Below are positions 7,589 to 8,472 of a stretch of DNA of 8,472 bases, piece by piece. Origin of the DNA: an uncultured Aquincola sp. (GTDB taxonomy: Bacteria > Pseudomonadota > Gammaproteobacteria > Burkholderiales > Burkholderiaceae); NCBI GenBank assembly GCA_937883885.1, contig CAKZXL010000287.1:1-8472 (forward strand), written 5' to 3'. The number at the start of each line of letters is the position of its first letter. The first letter of the stretch is position 1. A program made the translations under genes and the position numbers. The notes under the pieces were generated by a model, which worked only from the letters and a program-made list of their open reading frames with translations, did not search any database and was not told the origin of the DNA.

Positions 7589-8472
7589 CTACCAGCCCAG
7601 CGCCGCCCCGTCGCTGCGCGGATCGCTGCCGCCTTCGAACGTGCCTTGCGCACTGCGCAGGATGGCGCCGGCATGGCCCATGGTCTCGTCGAAATCGTCG
7701 TAGACCTCCACCTCGTGGCCAGCGTCCAGCAGCGCCTGCACCGTCTCGGGCGGAAAGCGGCTCTCCAGCTTCAGCGATTCGCTCTCCTGCCCCCAGGTGC
7801 GGCCCAGCAGCCAGCGCGGCGCGCTGATGGCGGCCTGCGGATTGAGGCCGAAGTGCACGATGCGGCTGAACACCGCGCTCTGCGATTGCGGCTGGCCGTC
7901 GCCGCCCATGTTGCCGTAGACCAGCGTGCGGCCGTCGTTCAGCTGCGCCAGTGCCGGGTTCAGCGTGTGGAAGGGCTTGCGGCCCGGCGTCAGGGGGTTC
8001 AGCGCCGCCGGGTCCAGCGAGAAGCTGCAGCCGCGGTTCTGCCAGTTGACACCCGACTCGGGCAGCACGATGCCGCTGCCGAACTCGTGGTAGATGCTCT
8101 GGATGAAGCTCACCGCCACGCCGTCGCGGTCGATCACGCCCATCCACACCGTGTCGCCCGGGCCCTGGCCGCCGGGCCAGGCCTGCGCCTGCAGCGGGCG
8201 GATGTTGGCGGCCATCGCATCCAGCGCCTCGGGCGCCAGCAGCGCCTGTGGGTCCTGCTTCATCCACGCGGGGTCGGTGATCAGGCTGTCGCGGATGGCA
8301 AAGGCCTGCTTGGTGGCTTCGACGCAGGCGTGCACATAGGCCGCGTTGTCGGGTGTCATGCTGGCGGCATCGAACAGGCGGTCGAGCTGGCCCAGGATCA
8401 GCAGCGACACCAGGCCTTGCGTGGGCGGCGGCATGTTGTACAGGGTGCCGGTGGAGTGCGCCATGGCCAGCG
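7589..8472 (-). CDS. Gamma-glutamyltransferase-family Ntn-hydrolase, C-terminal part (5' end cut by right window edge)
   Basis: This is the end of the large subunit and the whole small subunit of a self-cleaving Ntn-hydrolase related to gamma-glutamyltransferase (Ggt). The reading frame continues past base 8472; the Met at 8464 is internal. Key motifs, numbered from that Met: YNMPPPTQG (9-17), the substrate-side block near the end of the large subunit; GDTVWMGVIDRDG (103-115), in which Thr105 (codon 8150-8152) is the expected nucleophile exposed by autoprocessing; SGVNWQNRG (137-145); and GNMGGDGQPQ, a glycine-pair motif that differs from the SPGG form of classical Ggt. That variant is seen in Ggt-like proteins such as oxamate amidohydrolase HpxW and many uncharacterised homologues, so glutathione may not be the substrate. 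The protein ends SDGAALGW with stop TAG at 7589. Classical members are ~530-580 residues, so roughly 230-290 are missing. Confidence 0.92.
   Translation of the reverse strand, partial: LAMAHSTGTLYNMPPPTQGLVSLLILGQLDRLFDAASMTPDNAAYVHACVEATKQAFAIRDSLITDPAWMKQDPQALLAPEALDAMAANIRPLQAQAWPGGQGPGDTVWMGVIDRDGVAVSFIQSIYHEFGSGIVLPESGVNWQNRGCSFSLDPAALNPLTPGRKPFHTLNPALAQLNDGRTLVYGNMGGDGQPQSQSAVFSRIVHFGLNPQAAISAPRWLLGRTWGQESESLKLESRFPPETVQALLDAGHEVEVYDDFDETMGHAGAILRSAQGTFEGGSDPRSDGAALGW

Overview
This window looks like part of the chromosome of a GC-rich, Gram-negative betaproteobacterium, probably of the order Burkholderiales. That is an inference from the strong G/C third-position bias, the protein families and the gene order; no rRNA or other marker gene is present. 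It holds most of a nitrogen-scavenging operon on the minus strand (6609 down to the left edge), then one plus-strand gene of unknown function (6809-7561), then the 3' end of a minus-strand gamma-glutamyltransferase-family gene that runs off the right edge.

In transcription order (right to left) the operon has: a candidate sigma-54 promoter (6596-6609), a guanidine-I (ykkC) riboswitch (6427-6557), a periplasmic substrate-binding protein (5373-6368), an ABC permease (4469-5359), an ABC ATPase (3624-4466), two paralogous 'urea amidolyase associated' proteins (2791-3609 and 2089-2778), and the first ~693 residues of a large biotin-dependent carboxylase annotated in databases as urea carboxylase (1-2080, cut by the left edge). 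The genes are 2-13 nt apart, so they almost certainly form one transcription unit.

The riboswitch and gene set point to guanidine rather than urea as the substrate. The ABC transporter would import guanidine, the carboxylase would make carboxyguanidine, and the two paralogous proteins (carboxyguanidine deiminase, CgdAB) would deaminate it to allophanate. An allophanate hydrolase, expected beyond the left edge, would release the remaining ammonia and CO2. The enzyme assignments follow published work on homologous systems; this window shows the families, not the activity.

The most interesting part is the 440-nt control region 6369-6808. The promoter candidate has GGCAC-N5-TTGC with canonical -24/-12 spacing, which suggests nitrogen-starvation control. 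Its predicted start is ~27 nt before the riboswitch. The Shine-Dalgarno region of the first gene (6372-6383) is complementary at 11 of 12 positions to the strand of the riboswitch that closes its central helix and continues into the conserved core (6450-6461), a ready-made translational expression platform. Together these predict a two-input switch: transcription when nitrogen is short, translation when guanidine is present. An imperfect dyad at 6682-6709, ~110 nt before the predicted start, is a candidate activator site.
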